This document shows, one piece after another, positions 31,281 through 40,773 of a stretch of 64,000 nt of DNA (its first letter is position 1; the number at the start of each line of letters is the position of its first letter). This DNA is from Pseudomonadota bacterium (GTDB taxonomy: Bacteria > Pseudomonadota > Gammaproteobacteria > Burkholderiales > Burkholderiaceae_C), in the NCBI GenBank assembly GCA_022566735.1, contig JADFIG010000013.1, forward strand, positions 20,110 to 84,109, in the 5' to 3' direction. A program made the translations under genes and the position numbers. The notes under the pieces are model-generated. The model had not been told where the DNA came from, made no database searches, and saw only the letters and a program-made list of their open reading frames with translations.

Positions 31281-31876
31281 AGTTCGACACCGCCATCAAC
31301 GCATTCATGCACCTGGTGCCGGGTTGCCCATGGACCGAGGCCGTGGACGCTCTGCGCAATGCTGTCATCGAGTTCTGCGAGCGCTCCACGGTGCTCACCT
31401 ACTGGGCCGAGAAGCCCAGCAACGCGATCGCGTTCGACGTGGGCGTGGAAGCGCAGACCGTGCCCATCGCCATCTTCGATGCCTACGTCGGCACCACCCA
31501 GGTGACTGCGCTGTCCACCACCGATGCCGTGCCAGACGACGACACCTACGTGACGTTCGATCCGGCCCAGCTGCACAGCAGCATCACGGTGAAGCCTGCC
31601 CCTCTCTCCCCCGTGACCGTGCGCCTGCTGATGGCGTGGGCTCCCACCCCGTGGGCGACCGAGTTCCCGGATCACCTGTGGCTGCGCCGACAAGAGGCCC
31701 TCAAGGCGGGCGCCCTCGTTCGCCTGCTGTCTGAGCCTGGCGCGCCCTACGCGAACGCTGGCACCGCCAGTCAGTTCGTCGGTGTCTTCTCGCGGGGCAT
31801 CGAAGACGCACGCCTGGCCGCATCCATGAATCGGGCCACCCCCGTGCGCCGACTGCGGGTGCAGCCCGCCGAGTGA
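31277..31876 (+). CDS. Head-tail connector region protein
   Basis: 199 residues, GTG start, GTGA overlap. Helix (WTEAVDALRNAVIEFCERST) then strands (AIAFDVGVEAQTVPIAIFDA, DDDTYVTFDPAQLHSSITVK) and a helical C-terminal part. Its size and place suggest a neck or stabilisation protein. Family not established. Confidence 0.6.
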   Translation: MKFDTAINAFMHLVPGCPWTEAVDALRNAVIEFCERSTVLTYWAEKPSNAIAFDVGVEAQTVPIAIFDAYVGTTQVTALSTTDAVPDDDTYVTFDPAQLHSSITVKPAPLSPVTVRLLMAWAPTPWATEFPDHLWLRRQEALKAGALVRLLSEPGAPYANAGTASQFVGVFSRGIEDARLAASMNRATPVRRLRVQPAE

Positions 31877-31953
31877 ACGAATACCGGGCGCCTGGCGCGA
31901 GCATCAGCGCAGGCACCCGCCACCCATGACACGACCCTGACCAGGAGCTCCAC

Positions 31954-32277
31954 ATGAGCCGATCCAATCCCTCCCTCCTGTCCAACGTCGCCGCAGCGCA
32001 GGCCGTCGGCTCCACCTCGTGGCAGACCACCGGCGGCTACCTGCACTCGGTGGATGCCTCTCTGGAGGCCGGCTCGACGTCGGCCACCGTGGACATCTAC
32101 GTGAGCAACAGCAGCAGCGGGCGCGGCGTGAAGATCGCCAGCCTGGCTCTGACGGTCGCGACTCCCGCCGATGGCTTCAGCCTGCCAAAGGAGGACCAGG
32201 GCTGGTTCTTCGTGCGTGGCGAGGTCAGTGCCGTGGTGGGCAAGGTCAAGGGCGCCAACGCCTGCGTCGGGGAGTAA
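31954..32277 (+). CDS. Small structural protein
   Basis: 107 residues, GGAG eight bases upstream. Almost entirely beta (GGYLHSVDASLEAGSTSATV, VKIASLALTVATPADGFSLP). Resembles a small trimeric beta-sandwich such as a tail or head fibre part. Located just before the tailspike candidate. Confidence 0.6.
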   Translation: MSRSNPSLLSNVAAAQAVGSTSWQTTGGYLHSVDASLEAGSTSATVDIYVSNSSSGRGVKIASLALTVATPADGFSLPKEDQGWFFVRGEVSAVVGKVKGANACVGE

Positions 32278-32280
32278 TCG

Positions 32281-34347
32281 ATGGCCAACATCATCAGCCT
32301 GCGAAAGAGCCCCATCACGGGGCCTGCTGTGGCCGCCACCGGCTCCGGCACCACCTTCGCCTACGATGCCACCCTGCAGGCCGCCAAGGCCGCCGTGGAC
32401 GGCAAGACGGCCCTGGCCTTCATCAAGGACAGCTCAGGCATGCCGCTCTACGGTCACGTCTACCGCCCAGCGAGCAGCAGCGAGACAGATGTGCGTGCGT
32501 GCTTCGCGGCGGCACAGACGATGTCTGGCGGTTCGGCCATCGTTGACCTGCGCGACATCCAGTGCACCCTGACATTGGCCGGTGGCGGCCCCATCGTGCC
32601 GTGGCACGGCCTGCACGTGCTGGGCAACTGGGGGCGCTGGTTTGCGCCTGCCGTGCTGGACGGCACGGACATCGTGGTGACGGACGGCACCGAATTGATT
32701 TGCGGCGAAAGCAACCCAGCAAACAAGTTCAACTGTTTCGAGTACAACGCTGTCGATGAGCCGTCTGCGCCCATCTACGCTGGCGGCATTCCAGGGTTCT
32801 TGCAAACCGCTCTGGTCGGATTCAAAGTGGAGGGCGTGACCTTCACTGGATTCAAGAACGGCATCAAGCTGGGCGCGAAGTGGAAGGCTGGGGCGCACCA
32901 GTGCCACTTCCGCAATATTCATTCGCGGGGTTGCACCGAGTGGGGCTTCTACCTGGAGAATTTCCAAAACTGCACCGGCCGCGACTTCATGTTGATCGGC
33001 AACGGTCTGGGGCAGTGCCTGCTTTCATCTGCCAACGGAACCGATGCCAGCGGCACGATGATGTCCATGAACTACGGCAATAGCCGCTTCGAGAACATCT
33101 TCTGCAACATGGGTGGCGACAGCAACGGCCTGCGCCGAGGCATGTGGATTCGGGGTCGCACCAAGGGCGGGGAACTCAACGACATTTACATCAGCAAGCT
33201 GCAGGTCAACAGCGATTACGGCAGGAATAACAGCGACACCGCAACGCTTAACCCGAACACCAGCAGCATCGTGGTTGGCAAGCCGCAGCTGTATGAGGTC
33301 GGGTCGCACCTGTCTTTTGACGCCACCGCTGGCGGCTTGAAAAAGGACGTGAACTATGTGGTTCGCAGCAAGGCTGGCAATGTCATCACCGTCGCAGAGG
33401 GGCTGACCGACACGACCGTACCGGGCACCGTGCCTTCCAAGTTCGCTACGTTTGTTGCCAACGCTGGCACTGCAACCAACGCCACGGTTGGTACGCGCTG
33501 CCTTGGCTACCCTCTGCTTCAAATCAGCGGCGAGGACGGCAATCTGATCGCGCCCACCTATATCGACGGACTGGACTTGGAGAACGGCGGTCAATCGGCG
33601 ATCTACCTTGAGAATGCCGAAGTCTCGATTTCCAGCGTTGGCTACATCACCGCTCCCAACAATCCCCGCCAGGGTAGCTCGGTCATGGCGTCCATCGTCG
33701 GTCGCGGCGCCAAGGGCTGGATTGACGCTGGCGCGAAGCCGGTGCTGGTCGATTTTGATACCACGTGCCGGCTTCGCGGCTCGATGACTTTGATGAACGG
33801 ATCGAGCGTCGACCTTGGATCTGGGTATGGTGTGAAAAGCGTCGGCATCCACGGGGTGGCTGGCATCGACTCAACCGCGAACCGCGGTCTTACGGTTGGC
33901 GCGGCGATGGTCCAGCTTCGCGACATCGGCGCCTATTCTCTGGCTGTCACTGACACGAACGCGCTGCGCATCAACGAGACTCCGATGTTTGTGCACCGCA
34001 CGAAGGGTAGCGCCAACGAGTCAATGCTGGGGTACGAACGAACCGCAATCACGACGCTCACCGGGCCGAACGGAACCACGTACACGCTTGATCAGATCCA
34101 GTTCGACGCTGGCGGCCCAGAGAAGGCTGGCGGCGACATCGGCAAGACAGCGTGGATCTGGAACGCTACTGCAAACCCGATCAGCGTCACGTTGAGCGCA
34201 AGCGCGATTGCTGCCGGGCAGAAGATCGTCGGCGGCGGCGTCAGCAACACTGCACGCACTCTGCCGGCTTACACCGGCGCCATGATCCAGATGTTGCAGA
34301 CGGGAGAATCTGCCGGGCAGTGCTTTTACGCGTACATGCAGGCTTGA
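32281..34347 (+). CDS. Tail spike / receptor-binding protein with beta-helix features
   Basis: 688 residues. After an N-terminal attachment region of about 90 residues comes a central part with repeated short strands and turns (VEGVTFTGFKNGIKLGAKWK, CHFRNIHSRGCTEWGFYLEN, DGLDLENGGQSAIYLENAEV) typical of right-handed beta-helices of tailspikes and polysaccharide lyases. The C-terminal about 150 residues look like a separate beta domain. GC falls in the middle of the gene, a common sign of exchange in receptor-binding genes. Enzymatic activity cannot be read from sequence alone. Confidence 0.7.
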   Translation: MANIISLRKSPITGPAVAATGSGTTFAYDATLQAAKAAVDGKTALAFIKDSSGMPLYGHVYRPASSSETDVRACFAAAQTMSGGSAIVDLRDIQCTLTLAGGGPIVPWHGLHVLGNWGRWFAPAVLDGTDIVVTDGTELICGESNPANKFNCFEYNAVDEPSAPIYAGGIPGFLQTALVGFKVEGVTFTGFKNGIKLGAKWKAGAHQCHFRNIHSRGCTEWGFYLENFQNCTGRDFMLIGNGLGQCLLSSANGTDASGTMMSMNYGNSRFENIFCNMGGDSNGLRRGMWIRGRTKGGELNDIYISKLQVNSDYGRNNSDTATLNPNTSSIVVGKPQLYEVGSHLSFDATAGGLKKDVNYVVRSKAGNVITVAEGLTDTTVPGTVPSKFATFVANAGTATNATVGTRCLGYPLLQISGEDGNLIAPTYIDGLDLENGGQSAIYLENAEVSISSVGYITAPNNPRQGSSVMASIVGRGAKGWIDAGAKPVLVDFDTTCRLRGSMTLMNGSSVDLGSGYGVKSVGIHGVAGIDSTANRGLTVGAAMVQLRDIGAYSLAVTDTNALRINETPMFVHRTKGSANESMLGYERTAITTLTGPNGTTYTLDQIQFDAGGPEKAGGDIGKTAWIWNATANPISVTLSASAIAAGQKIVGGGVSNTARTLPAYTGAMIQMLQTGESAGQCFYAYMQA

Positions 34348-34349
34348 CC

Positions 34350-34886
34350 ATGACCAAACTCCTCCTCCCCCTCCTCCTCGCCCTGCTGCCCATCGCCGCC
34401 CAGGCGCAGACCTGGGGCGAGGGCGCGGTGATGCAGCTCACGGCGGCGACGGCCATCGAGTACGGCGCGGCCAGCACCTGGGTCGCCAAGCAGGTCGGCC
34501 CGGGGTCGGTGCCCTGTGGCAACGCCACGTTCGGCGACCCGCTGCCCGGCGTGGTCAAGTCGTGCCGCGTCAAGCCGCGCTACGCCTGCCTGCCCAGCCC
34601 GGTCGGCGCCGGCACCAAGGCCCTGGTGCGCTCCGGCACCAAGGGCGACCTCATCGCCTGGTACTGCCCCGGGCAGGACATGCCGGCCATGGTCGTGTGC
34701 GCCAAGGCGACCTGCGGCCTGGTCGCGATGAAGCGCGCCTTCGCCGCCTTCGCCAGCGACCCCAGCCTGACTGGCCTCAACACAGCCATGGCCCCCTACA
34801 CCCGCAACGCCTACACCGACCCCGAGCTGGTCGCGGTGTGGCTGCCGTTTGCGGACGAGATCCGCAAGTTGGGCGAGGTGCAGTAA
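34350..34886 (+). CDS. Secreted Cys-rich protein of the late operon
   Basis: 178 residues from ATG at 34350. MTKLLLPLLLALLPIAAQAQ is a classical Sec signal peptide with AQA cleavage. The mature part has six Cys (SVPCGNATF, VKSCRVKPRYACLPSP, WYCPGQ, VCAKATCGL), consistent with disulfides in the periplasm. An exported protein within a virion operon is unusual; it might modify the envelope during infection or lysis. Confidence 0.7.
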   Translation: MTKLLLPLLLALLPIAAQAQTWGEGAVMQLTAATAIEYGAASTWVAKQVGPGSVPCGNATFGDPLPGVVKSCRVKPRYACLPSPVGAGTKALVRSGTKGDLIAWYCPGQDMPAMVVCAKATCGLVAMKRAFAAFASDPSLTGLNTAMAPYTRNAYTDPELVAVWLPFADEIRKLGEVQ

Positions 34887-35083
34887 TGGACAGGGCAACC
34901 AATCACACCGTGCCGCCAACCCCGGGGCAGCTCGCGGCACAGCTGACCCCCATGCCCATTGACCAGCGGGTGGTGGCGGCACTGGAGCGCGAGGCGAAGC
35001 AGGCCGCTCAACTGTGCGCCGCCATGGGCCTTGGCACGCACTCCAGTTGCCTCATGGTGGTGCGACGCGCTACATCCAACTGA
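34886..35083 (+). CDS. Small hypothetical phage protein
   Basis: 65 residues, ATG overlapping the preceding TAA. A proline-rich start, then an amphipathic helix (VVAALEREAKQAAQLCAAMG). Nine bases before the next gene. Unknown function. Confidence 0.55.
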   Translation: MDRATNHTVPPTPGQLAAQLTPMPIDQRVVAALEREAKQAAQLCAAMGLGTHSSCLMVVRRATSN

Positions 35084-35092
35084 GCCACCCGC

Positions 35093-36730
35093 ATGCGCAT
35101 CGATGTCGCTGGATTCCTGGGTGCCAACACCCAGCTTCACAAGCTGCTGCTCGCCGATGGCGTTGGCACACAGTCGCTCAACCAGGCACCGGGCCGCGGC
35201 GATCTGCGCCCATGGCGGCAACCGCTGACAGTGGCAGACGCGCCAGCTGACCGCAAGACCATCTATCGCATGGGCAGGGCCACGGCCAGCGACACGCTGT
35301 ACTGGCTGAGCTGGGCCAGCATCGTGCACGTGGTGCGCGGCTTCGACCGCGAGGACACCCAGGAGCGCACGTACTTCACGGGTGCAGCTGGTGGGCCAGC
35401 ATGGACCGACAACGTGATGGCGATCGCGGGCGGCTCCTACCCGGCATCGTCGCGCCCGCTGGGCATGCCGGCGCCCACGTCGCCGCCGCTGCTCTCGATC
35501 GCGTCGGCCGGCGTCAGCACGCAGCAGGTGGACCGCTGGGTGTGCACCACGTTCGTCAACGACATCGGGTGGGAATCGGCGCCCAGCCCGCCGGCCAAGA
35601 TCACCGCCAACACCGACGCCACGCTCAAGCTGTCGGGGTTGGAGGCCAAGCCGGCCGGCAACTACGAGATCAACCGGAGGCGCATCTACATGACCCAGAC
35701 CGGGGCGACGGGTGCGACCGAGTTCTTCTTTCTTGCCGAGATCGCCTACACCTCTGGCGCCCAGGAATGGACGCAGGTGGCCGAGGTGCTCAGCAACGAC
35801 GTGCTGGCGACGCAGACCACCCTGGGCGGATGGCTGCCGTGCCCGGCTGACGCCAAATGCCTGACGCAGCTGTGGAACGGCATGGCCGCGGTCATCAGCG
35901 GCAAGGGCATCCGGCCGTGCGTGGCCAACGTCATCTACGCCTACCCGCTGGACTACGAGATCGTCATCGCCGACCAGCCGGTAGCCATGGCCACGTGGGG
36001 CCAGAACCTGTTGGTACTCACCACGGGCATCAAGCCCAGCCTGATCACGGGCCAGGACCCAGCCAGCCTGAGCGAGCAGCCCATGGACGGCCTGCAGTTC
36101 AATGGCGCCTGTCTGTCGGTGCAGAGCGTGGTGAGCCTGGGGCATGGCGTGTGCTGGGCCTGCCCGGATGGGCTGGGCTACATGGGCAGCAGCGGCGGCA
36201 AGCTGGTGACGGCGGGCCTCATTCACCCCGACGAGTGGCGCGCCATGAAGCCCGACACGATGGTGGGCGGACTGTTCATGGGCTTGTTCCTGGCCTTCTA
36301 CAACGACGGGGCAGGGTGGAAGGGCTTCGCCATCGACCCGACCAACCCCACGGGGGTGTTCTACCTGTCGAGCGGCTACCCGGCGGCCTACGCGGATCCG
36401 CTCACAGGCAGCCTGTTTGTGCTGGATGGCGCGGTCATCAAGAAGTGGGATGCCGGTGCGGCCCTGATGTCGGCCAAGTTCCGATCCAAGGCCTACCGCA
36501 TGCCGAGCTGCAACATGGGCTACGGCCGGGTGATCGCCGACGCCTACCCCGTGACACTGCGGCTGGTGGCAGATGGCGCCATCACCGCGACGACAACTGT
36601 GGTCGACGATGGTGTGTTCTCCCTGCCTGGTGGCTACGAGGCCCAGGTGTGGCAGCTGGAGGGCGAAACCAGCGGCGGCGCCATCACCAGCATGCACGCG
36701 GCCGAGACGCCCGAGGAGCTTCTGGAATGA
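35093..36730 (+). CDS. Tail tube/nozzle region structural protein
   Basis: 545 residues. Beta-rich with repeated blade-like segments (FVNDIGWESAPSPPAKI, RRIYMTQTGATGATEFFFLA, GQNLLVLTTGIKPSLITG, GWKGFAIDPTNPTGVFYLSS). Position between adaptor proteins and the central fibre suggests the tail nozzle of podoviruses. Overlaps the fibre gene by ATGA. Family match is not secure. Confidence 0.6.
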   Translation: MRIDVAGFLGANTQLHKLLLADGVGTQSLNQAPGRGDLRPWRQPLTVADAPADRKTIYRMGRATASDTLYWLSWASIVHVVRGFDREDTQERTYFTGAAGGPAWTDNVMAIAGGSYPASSRPLGMPAPTSPPLLSIASAGVSTQQVDRWVCTTFVNDIGWESAPSPPAKITANTDATLKLSGLEAKPAGNYEINRRRIYMTQTGATGATEFFFLAEIAYTSGAQEWTQVAEVLSNDVLATQTTLGGWLPCPADAKCLTQLWNGMAAVISGKGIRPCVANVIYAYPLDYEIVIADQPVAMATWGQNLLVLTTGIKPSLITGQDPASLSEQPMDGLQFNGACLSVQSVVSLGHGVCWACPDGLGYMGSSGGKLVTAGLIHPDEWRAMKPDTMVGGLFMGLFLAFYNDGAGWKGFAIDPTNPTGVFYLSSGYPAAYADPLTGSLFVLDGAVIKKWDAGAALMSAKFRSKAYRMPSCNMGYGRVIADAYPVTLRLVADGAITATTTVVDDGVFSLPGGYEAQVWQLEGETSGGAITSMHAAETPEELLE

Positions 36731-39507
36731 GCGACAAGGACCGCGACATCCCCGCCATCCCGGCGGGGGTGGATGGCACCCTGCGGCGTGTTCTTGAGCC
36801 CATGCGCGAGGCGCTGCAGAAGCTCATGGGCACGCGGGGCGAGGCCGGCAGCAAGGCCATTCGATGGGAAGACCTGGAGCGCGACGGCCTGGCCAGCGCA
36901 TCGCGCCGCAAGCTGCTGGTGAGCGACGCCATCGCTGATGCAGTGGCGGCCATTCCGCCAAGCACGAGCTCCGGCACAGGCACAGGATCTGGCTCAACCT
37001 ACACCCCAGACCTGACACAGCCGCCACAGCCCACCGGCCTGACGGTCACCGCTGGGTTCAGTAGCATCATGGTCGAGTGGGCGGCCCCGATCTACAGCGC
37101 CGGCCATGGCCACAAGCAGACCAACATCTACGCCACCAAGCAGCCAGCTGGCGACGTCACGCTCTACACGATCAATGATGCAGTCAAGGTGGATGCTGCA
37201 CCCGGGGCTCTGCGGGTGGCCACACTGGCGTCTGAGCTGAACACCAAGTGGCGTGTTTGGATTCGCTGGGAGAGCATCGACGGTGTCGAGTCGGAGCCAG
37301 CTGGTGGCGTCAATGGCATCGTGGTCACCACCGGCCAGGACGTGACGGCATTGCTGCAGTCGCTGTCTCAGAAGATCAGCGCGTCCCAGCTGGCCACCAC
37401 TCTGGCCACACGCATCGACCTCATCGACGCACCAGCCACCACGGCCGGCAGTGTTGCGGCCAAGGTCAAGACCGAAACCGATGCCCGCGTGGCGGCCATT
37501 GCCCAGGAAGTGACCGACCGCGGCGCAGCCATAACCGCTGGCTTGAACGCCGCCAAGGCCTACACCGAGAGCTGGGCCTACGACAAGCTGGCCACCGACC
37601 AGGCCATCGCGGCATCGGCCACCACGGTGACATCCGCCTACCAGATGGCCGATGACGGCACGCTGAACTCGGCGAAGGCTTACGTCCAGGGCTACACCTA
37701 CACCCAGGCCAGCATCGACAGCGCCCTGACGACGCTGTCCAACCAACTCACAGCCAGCTACACGCAGGCCGACACCGCGACGCTCAGCAGCGCCAAGACC
37801 TACGCCGATGCATCGGTCAGCACCTACGCCTATTCCAAGGCCCAGACTGACCAGGCAATCGCCTACCAGATCAGCCAGATTTCAGCCTCGGCCGGCGGCA
37901 ACAAGACCTACAGCCAGCCCAGTGAACCGGCCTCCGGGATGGTGGGCGGCGACCTCTGGTACGACAGCGACGACGGCAACAAGCCCTACCGCTACGATGG
38001 CGCGGCATGGCAACCCACCACGGACACGCGGCTGACCAACGTCATGGCCGCCGTGGCCACCGAGGCCGAAGTGCGGGCCAGCGAGACGGACTGGCTCAGT
38101 GCGCAGTACTCGGTGCGCGTGCAGCTGACCGAGGCCGGCCGCACCGTTGTCGGCGGGTTTGGCATTGCCGGCACCTCATCGCCCACCCAAGGGCCTACCA
38201 TCGACTTCGGCGTGCAGGCCGACAAGTTCTGGATCGGCGCGCCAGCCGGGAGCACCGGGGTGAGCGATGTGCAGCCGTTCGTGGTGCAGACCGCAGACAC
38301 GATGGTCAACGGCGTGACGATTCCCAAGGGCGTCTACATGGATGCGGCCTACATCGTGAACATGTCGGCGGCCATTGCGCGTCTAGGCACAGCATGGATC
38401 GATGACGCAAAGATCTCAGCGCTGAGCGCCGGCAAGCTGAGCGTTGGGGACGGCACGATCGGCGGACCGCTGAAGAGCGGCAACTACAACGTAACGCTCA
38501 AGACTGGTTGGCTTGTCACCCCGGATGGCGTTGTCGACTTCCGAGAAGGCTCAATCGGGGGCATTGAGATCGGCGGCGACTTCCTCCGCACAGCTGGTTT
38601 CGCCTATGGAGCGAAGGGCTTGTACACCAACCTCGTTGGTGACTTCATGGTCTTCGGCGATGGAGGCAGGGTGCTGAACATGGCCGCCGCTGACGCTCAG
38701 CCAGTCTTGCAGGTTGGCAGTGCGCTGTCGGTGCTGGCTGATGGCTCTGCCACCTTCGCGGGGAATTTGCAGGCCGCTGGAGGGACCTTCATCGGACAAG
38801 TGGCAGCAGGATCGCTCGACGTGGAGAAGCTGTCCGGGACTGCCTCGTCGTTCACCACGCCTGGTGGCCCCTTCCAGGTGACAACCGCAGAAGGATTCAC
38901 CAAGGTCAAGATCACACTGCGCGCTGGCGGTGGCGGGGCAGGGTATGGGGTGTCCGTAAGCCAGGCGCGCGGCGGCGGCGGCGGGCAAGGCGGTCTCACT
39001 GTCATCACGCTGTCCGATGTGCCCACAGGAACACCAATAACGATCAACGTCGGCGGCGCAGGTGCAGGTGCGCCGACGCCACCGCAGGGCTGGAACTACA
39101 ACGTGTCGTCGGTTACTGCATCGGCTGGCGGGAACACCACCGCAGTTGTCAGCGGCACCACCTACACAGCCTATGGCGGCAGCCCTGGTTCCAATGCGTA
39201 CACGTACTTCGACGGATCGACGCTGAAGGGCGCACCCGGTGTTGGCGGAACAGGAGGATCCGGTGGAGGCAGCGGGGCCAACGGCGCCAACGGGGCCAAT
39301 GGCGGTACGTTGTCCAGCGGAGGCCTGGGCGGCGGCGCTGGCTCAGGGTACGGCGCCGGAGGCAGCGCCAACCAGGGCGCCGGATACGCTGGATTTGCCA
39401 CCGTAGAGATGTTCAACCCGAACGGCGTGGTGCTGCGATCCGAGTGGACCGTCCTGATGGATCATCTTCGAACCAGATCCCCAACCAGCGCGTACACATG
39501 GCCATGA
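36727..39507 (+). CDS. Central tail fibre with J-like segment and glycine-rich adhesin tip
   Basis: 926 residues from ATG at 36727 (ATGA overlap). Residues 100-200 look like a fibronectin-like domain (PTGLTVTAGFSSIMVEWAAP). A long Ala/Thr/Lys coiled part has repeated YAYSKAQTDQAIAY-type units. GTAWIDDAKISALSAGKLSV is the hallmark just after the phage lambda J/DUF1983 region. The last about 190 residues are polyglycine loops (GGTGGSGGGSGANGANGANG and similar), as in receptor-binding adhesins with PGII-like folds. The final 15 residues (LRTRSPTSAYTWP) depart from the usual end of such tips. Confidence 0.75.
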   Translation: MSDKDRDIPAIPAGVDGTLRRVLEPMREALQKLMGTRGEAGSKAIRWEDLERDGLASASRRKLLVSDAIADAVAAIPPSTSSGTGTGSGSTYTPDLTQPPQPTGLTVTAGFSSIMVEWAAPIYSAGHGHKQTNIYATKQPAGDVTLYTINDAVKVDAAPGALRVATLASELNTKWRVWIRWESIDGVESEPAGGVNGIVVTTGQDVTALLQSLSQKISASQLATTLATRIDLIDAPATTAGSVAAKVKTETDARVAAIAQEVTDRGAAITAGLNAAKAYTESWAYDKLATDQAIAASATTVTSAYQMADDGTLNSAKAYVQGYTYTQASIDSALTTLSNQLTASYTQADTATLSSAKTYADASVSTYAYSKAQTDQAIAYQISQISASAGGNKTYSQPSEPASGMVGGDLWYDSDDGNKPYRYDGAAWQPTTDTRLTNVMAAVATEAEVRASETDWLSAQYSVRVQLTEAGRTVVGGFGIAGTSSPTQGPTIDFGVQADKFWIGAPAGSTGVSDVQPFVVQTADTMVNGVTIPKGVYMDAAYIVNMSAAIARLGTAWIDDAKISALSAGKLSVGDGTIGGPLKSGNYNVTLKTGWLVTPDGVVDFREGSIGGIEIGGDFLRTAGFAYGAKGLYTNLVGDFMVFGDGGRVLNMAAADAQPVLQVGSALSVLADGSATFAGNLQAAGGTFIGQVAAGSLDVEKLSGTASSFTTPGGPFQVTTAEGFTKVKITLRAGGGGAGYGVSVSQARGGGGGQGGLTVITLSDVPTGTPITINVGGAGAGAPTPPQGWNYNVSSVTASAGGNTTAVVSGTTYTAYGGSPGSNAYTYFDGSTLKGAPGVGGTGGSGGGSGANGANGANGGTLSSGGLGGGAGSGYGAGGSANQGAGYAGFATVEMFNPNGVVLRSEWTVLMDHLRTRSPTSAYTWP

Positions 39508-40106
39508 TCACTAGCTACGAAGTCAGCATTTCCGATGGGGTGGTGAGGGCCGCAACCAGCATCGGTGCCTTGTGTGGGTTTCACCCTGATCACTCGGGGT
39601 GCGATGAGACCGCGTTTCGGCAGCAGGTCATCAACCTCACCACGCGCGGAGAGTTTGTCTGCCTTGGTGGCATGTTGATGCTGCTGCCGCCAAAGCCGAC
39701 GGCTGCGCACACATGGTCGTGGCAGACTGGCTCCTGGGTAGTCGACATCAATGACCTGCGCAGGCTGCGCCGAGATGAGGTAAACGCGTGGCGCAACGAT
39801 CGAGAATTTTCCCCATTCGTGTCTGGAGGCATGCTGTTCGATGCTGATGCTGACGCCCAGCGCCGCCTGCAACTCGCTGCACTGTCTGCCCAGCAGTCCG
39901 TAATGGATGGAGTGATACCTGAGCCCACCATCGACTGGACCCTGGCGGACAACACAACCATCACGCTCACCGCCACGCAGTTGCTTGCAGCAGCCCAGGC
40001 CATGGGAAGCAGCATCAATGCCGCTCACCAGGCTGCCCGCACCCTCAAGATGCAGATCGAGGCAGCATCCACGGCAGAGCAGCTGATGGCCATTGAGATC
40101 GCGTGA
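39498..40106 (+). CDS. DUF4376 tail fibre-associated protein
   Basis: 202 residues from ATG at 39498; ATG at 39504, overlapping the fibre stop as ATGA, is an equal alternative. LRRLRRDEVNAWRNDREFSP, FVSGGMLFDADADAQRRLQL and WTLADNTTITLTATQLLAAA follow DUF4376, which caps many tail fibres or assists assembly. It follows the fibre gene as expected. Confidence 0.8.
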   Translation: MAMITSYEVSISDGVVRAATSIGALCGFHPDHSGCDETAFRQQVINLTTRGEFVCLGGMLMLLPPKPTAAHTWSWQTGSWVVDINDLRRLRRDEVNAWRNDREFSPFVSGGMLFDADADAQRRLQLAALSAQQSVMDGVIPEPTIDWTLADNTTITLTATQLLAAAQAMGSSINAAHQAARTLKMQIEAASTAEQLMAIEIA

Positions 40107-40140
40107 ACGAATATGCAGGCTTGGCCAGTACCGTGGCCAG

Positions 40141-40773
40141 ATGGACTTGCACCTTCTGCGCCTGGCGCTTTCGCACTTCATGGGGCAGCAGCTCACGCCT
40201 GAGCTGGCTAGCCGTGTCGAGTTCATCGCGTGCGGCGGCGAGGACCTGAGCCCAGACCCTGCGCAGTTCGCGCCGCTGGTGCTGGGTGAGCACCTGGTGC
40301 AGGTCGAGCGCATGGCCGACACTCTCGATGAGCTGCATGCCCTGCACGTCGAGCACTGGCAGGAGACAGAGAAACACCGCCATGGCCTGGCGCTGGCGCC
40401 GGACTACCCTGCCATGCTGGCCATGGAGCGCGCGGGCCGCGTCATGCAGTTCACCGCACGCGCCCTGGCGGATGGCTCCATGGTCGGCCAATGCCGCATG
40501 TACCTGAGCACCAGCTTGCACACCCGCACGCTGTTTGCCCAGGAGGACACCCTGTATTTGCGGCCCGCCCATCGCGGCGGTTTTTTGGCCGTGCACCTGC
40601 TGCGCTACGTCGAGCGGGTGCTGGTCGATGCCATCGGAGTGCGCGAGATCCGCGCCGACTCCAAGCTGGTCAACAACGCCTCCGTGCTCATGCGCCGCCT
40701 GGGCTACACGCCCACGGCGCAGCAGTTCGTGAAGGTATTCCCTCTCAAAAGTGAGGCTCGCAATGTGCTCTGA
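40141..40773 (+). CDS. GNAT-family acetyltransferase-like protein
   Basis: 210 residues from ATG at 40141. An N-terminal helical part is followed by a GNAT-like fold: GQCRMYLSTSLHTRTLFAQE, LYLRPAHRGGFLAVHLLRYV (motif A, R-x-G-x-x-A acetyl-CoA loop) and NNASVLMRRLGYTPTAQQFV (the final GNAT helix and strand). It sits among virion genes and might be ejected or modify a host or virion protein. Substrate unknown. Confidence 0.75.
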   Translation: MDLHLLRLALSHFMGQQLTPELASRVEFIACGGEDLSPDPAQFAPLVLGEHLVQVERMADTLDELHALHVEHWQETEKHRHGLALAPDYPAMLAMERAGRVMQFTARALADGSMVGQCRMYLSTSLHTRTLFAQEDTLYLRPAHRGGFLAVHLLRYVERVLVDAIGVREIRADSKLVNNASVLMRRLGYTPTAQQFVKVFPLKSEARNVL

